Shown piece by piece: positions 63,968 through 64,000 of a stretch of DNA of 64,000 nt. Location of the stretch: assembly GCA_022600195.1 (NCBI GenBank), contig JAHZKX010000052.1:1-64000 (forward strand), written 5' to 3'. The stretch comes from Planctomycetota bacterium. Lineage in GTDB: Bacteria > Planctomycetota > Planctomycetia > Planctomycetales > Planctomycetaceae. How positions within the stretch are numbered: position 1 is the stretch's first letter; each line of letters opens with the position of its first letter. The notes below the pieces were generated by a model. It was given only the letters and a program-made list of their open reading frames with translations, had not been told where the DNA came from and did no database searches. Made by a program: the position numbers and the translations under genes.

Positions 63968-64000
63968 AATTATAAAATCTTGCAATTATTCCTTGCTTCT

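Noticed and set aside
1-64000. CRISPR array, prophage or insertion sequence
   Set aside because: No regular repeat-spacer pattern, no transposase or integrase and no run of phage structural genes were seen; the terminase-like gene at 247 is isolated.

Overview
The window looks like a planctomycete chromosome, probably from a Gimesia-like member of the Planctomycetaceae; the genus is an inference. The phylum call rests on several diagnostic families: a DUF1549/DUF1553 protein with a planctomycete cytochrome-c motif, two DUF1501 proteins, an ECF sigma factor of the Rhodopirellula/Verrucomicrobium type next to a FecR/LamG protein, large Ser/Thr kinases (one fused to a beta-helix), a DUF6868 protein and a PQQ-type propeller with EF-hands. 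I see no rRNA, tRNA, CRISPR array, complete insertion sequence or replication origin.

Region 1 (1-7 kb): an HTH protein resembling a phage small terminase subunit, a tandem pair of two-TM proteins (the second frame-disrupted), a zinc-ribbon/TPR protein, a secreted beta-helix protein with a cysteine column, and an SDR/DUF2867 protein. A decayed copy of the beta-helix gene's 3' end lies on the far side of the SDR gene. Region 2 (7-18.3 kb): mostly minus-strand, lineage-specific genes: DUF6868, pyroglutamyl peptidase, DUF4291, three related three-TM proteins, a SRPBCC protein, two paralogues with a PH-like domain, zinc ribbon and TM pair, an esterase broken by one stop codon, and an exported enolase-superfamily enzyme. 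This is the least understood part and shows repeated local duplication and decay.

Region 3 (18.3-23.1 kb): an isochorismatase-like hydrolase, a PAS-AraC regulator and a divergent three-gene operon (DapA-family deaminase/dehydratase, proline-racemase-family epimerase, D-amino-acid dehydrogenase). Together these match trans-4-hydroxy-L-proline catabolism. The divergent promoter region holds a pair of 8-bp direct repeats 33 bp apart and two inverted repeats. Region 4 (23.2-33.5 kb): a secreted putative glycosidase-fold protein, a hypothetical protein, the four-gene operon sigma factor / FecR-LamG / cytochrome-DUF1549-DUF1553 / DUF1501 with 4-bp overlaps at two junctions, and two small proteins.

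Region 5 (33.8-44.7 kb): a penicillin-acylase-family enzyme, then a seven-gene minus-strand operon: PQQ propeller with EF-hands, GH99-like protein, exported nucleoside hydrolase, ribokinase and a complete ribose-type ABC transporter. Its logic appears to be ribose recovery from nucleosides in the periplasm. Region 6 (45-51 kb): a DUF1501 protein, an FG-GAP/VCBS protein, an SDR plus MLE-subgroup enolase pair, and a serine hydrolase. Region 7 (51-64 kb): a membrane kinase with beta-helix ectodomain, a glutaredoxin-like protein with a cysteine-rich tail, a response regulator, an RlmI-type rRNA methyltransferase, an RsmC-like methyltransferase lacking its usual motif, a serine hydrolase, a YiiX-like hydrolase, an HlyD-type adaptor and a soluble kinase with a Pro/Gln-rich tail.

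Three intergenic sites share a phased TTCGTG triad ending in TTTCGTGGTAG. Together with the exported nucleoside/ribose operon and the small-membrane-protein region, this is the most promising material for follow-up.
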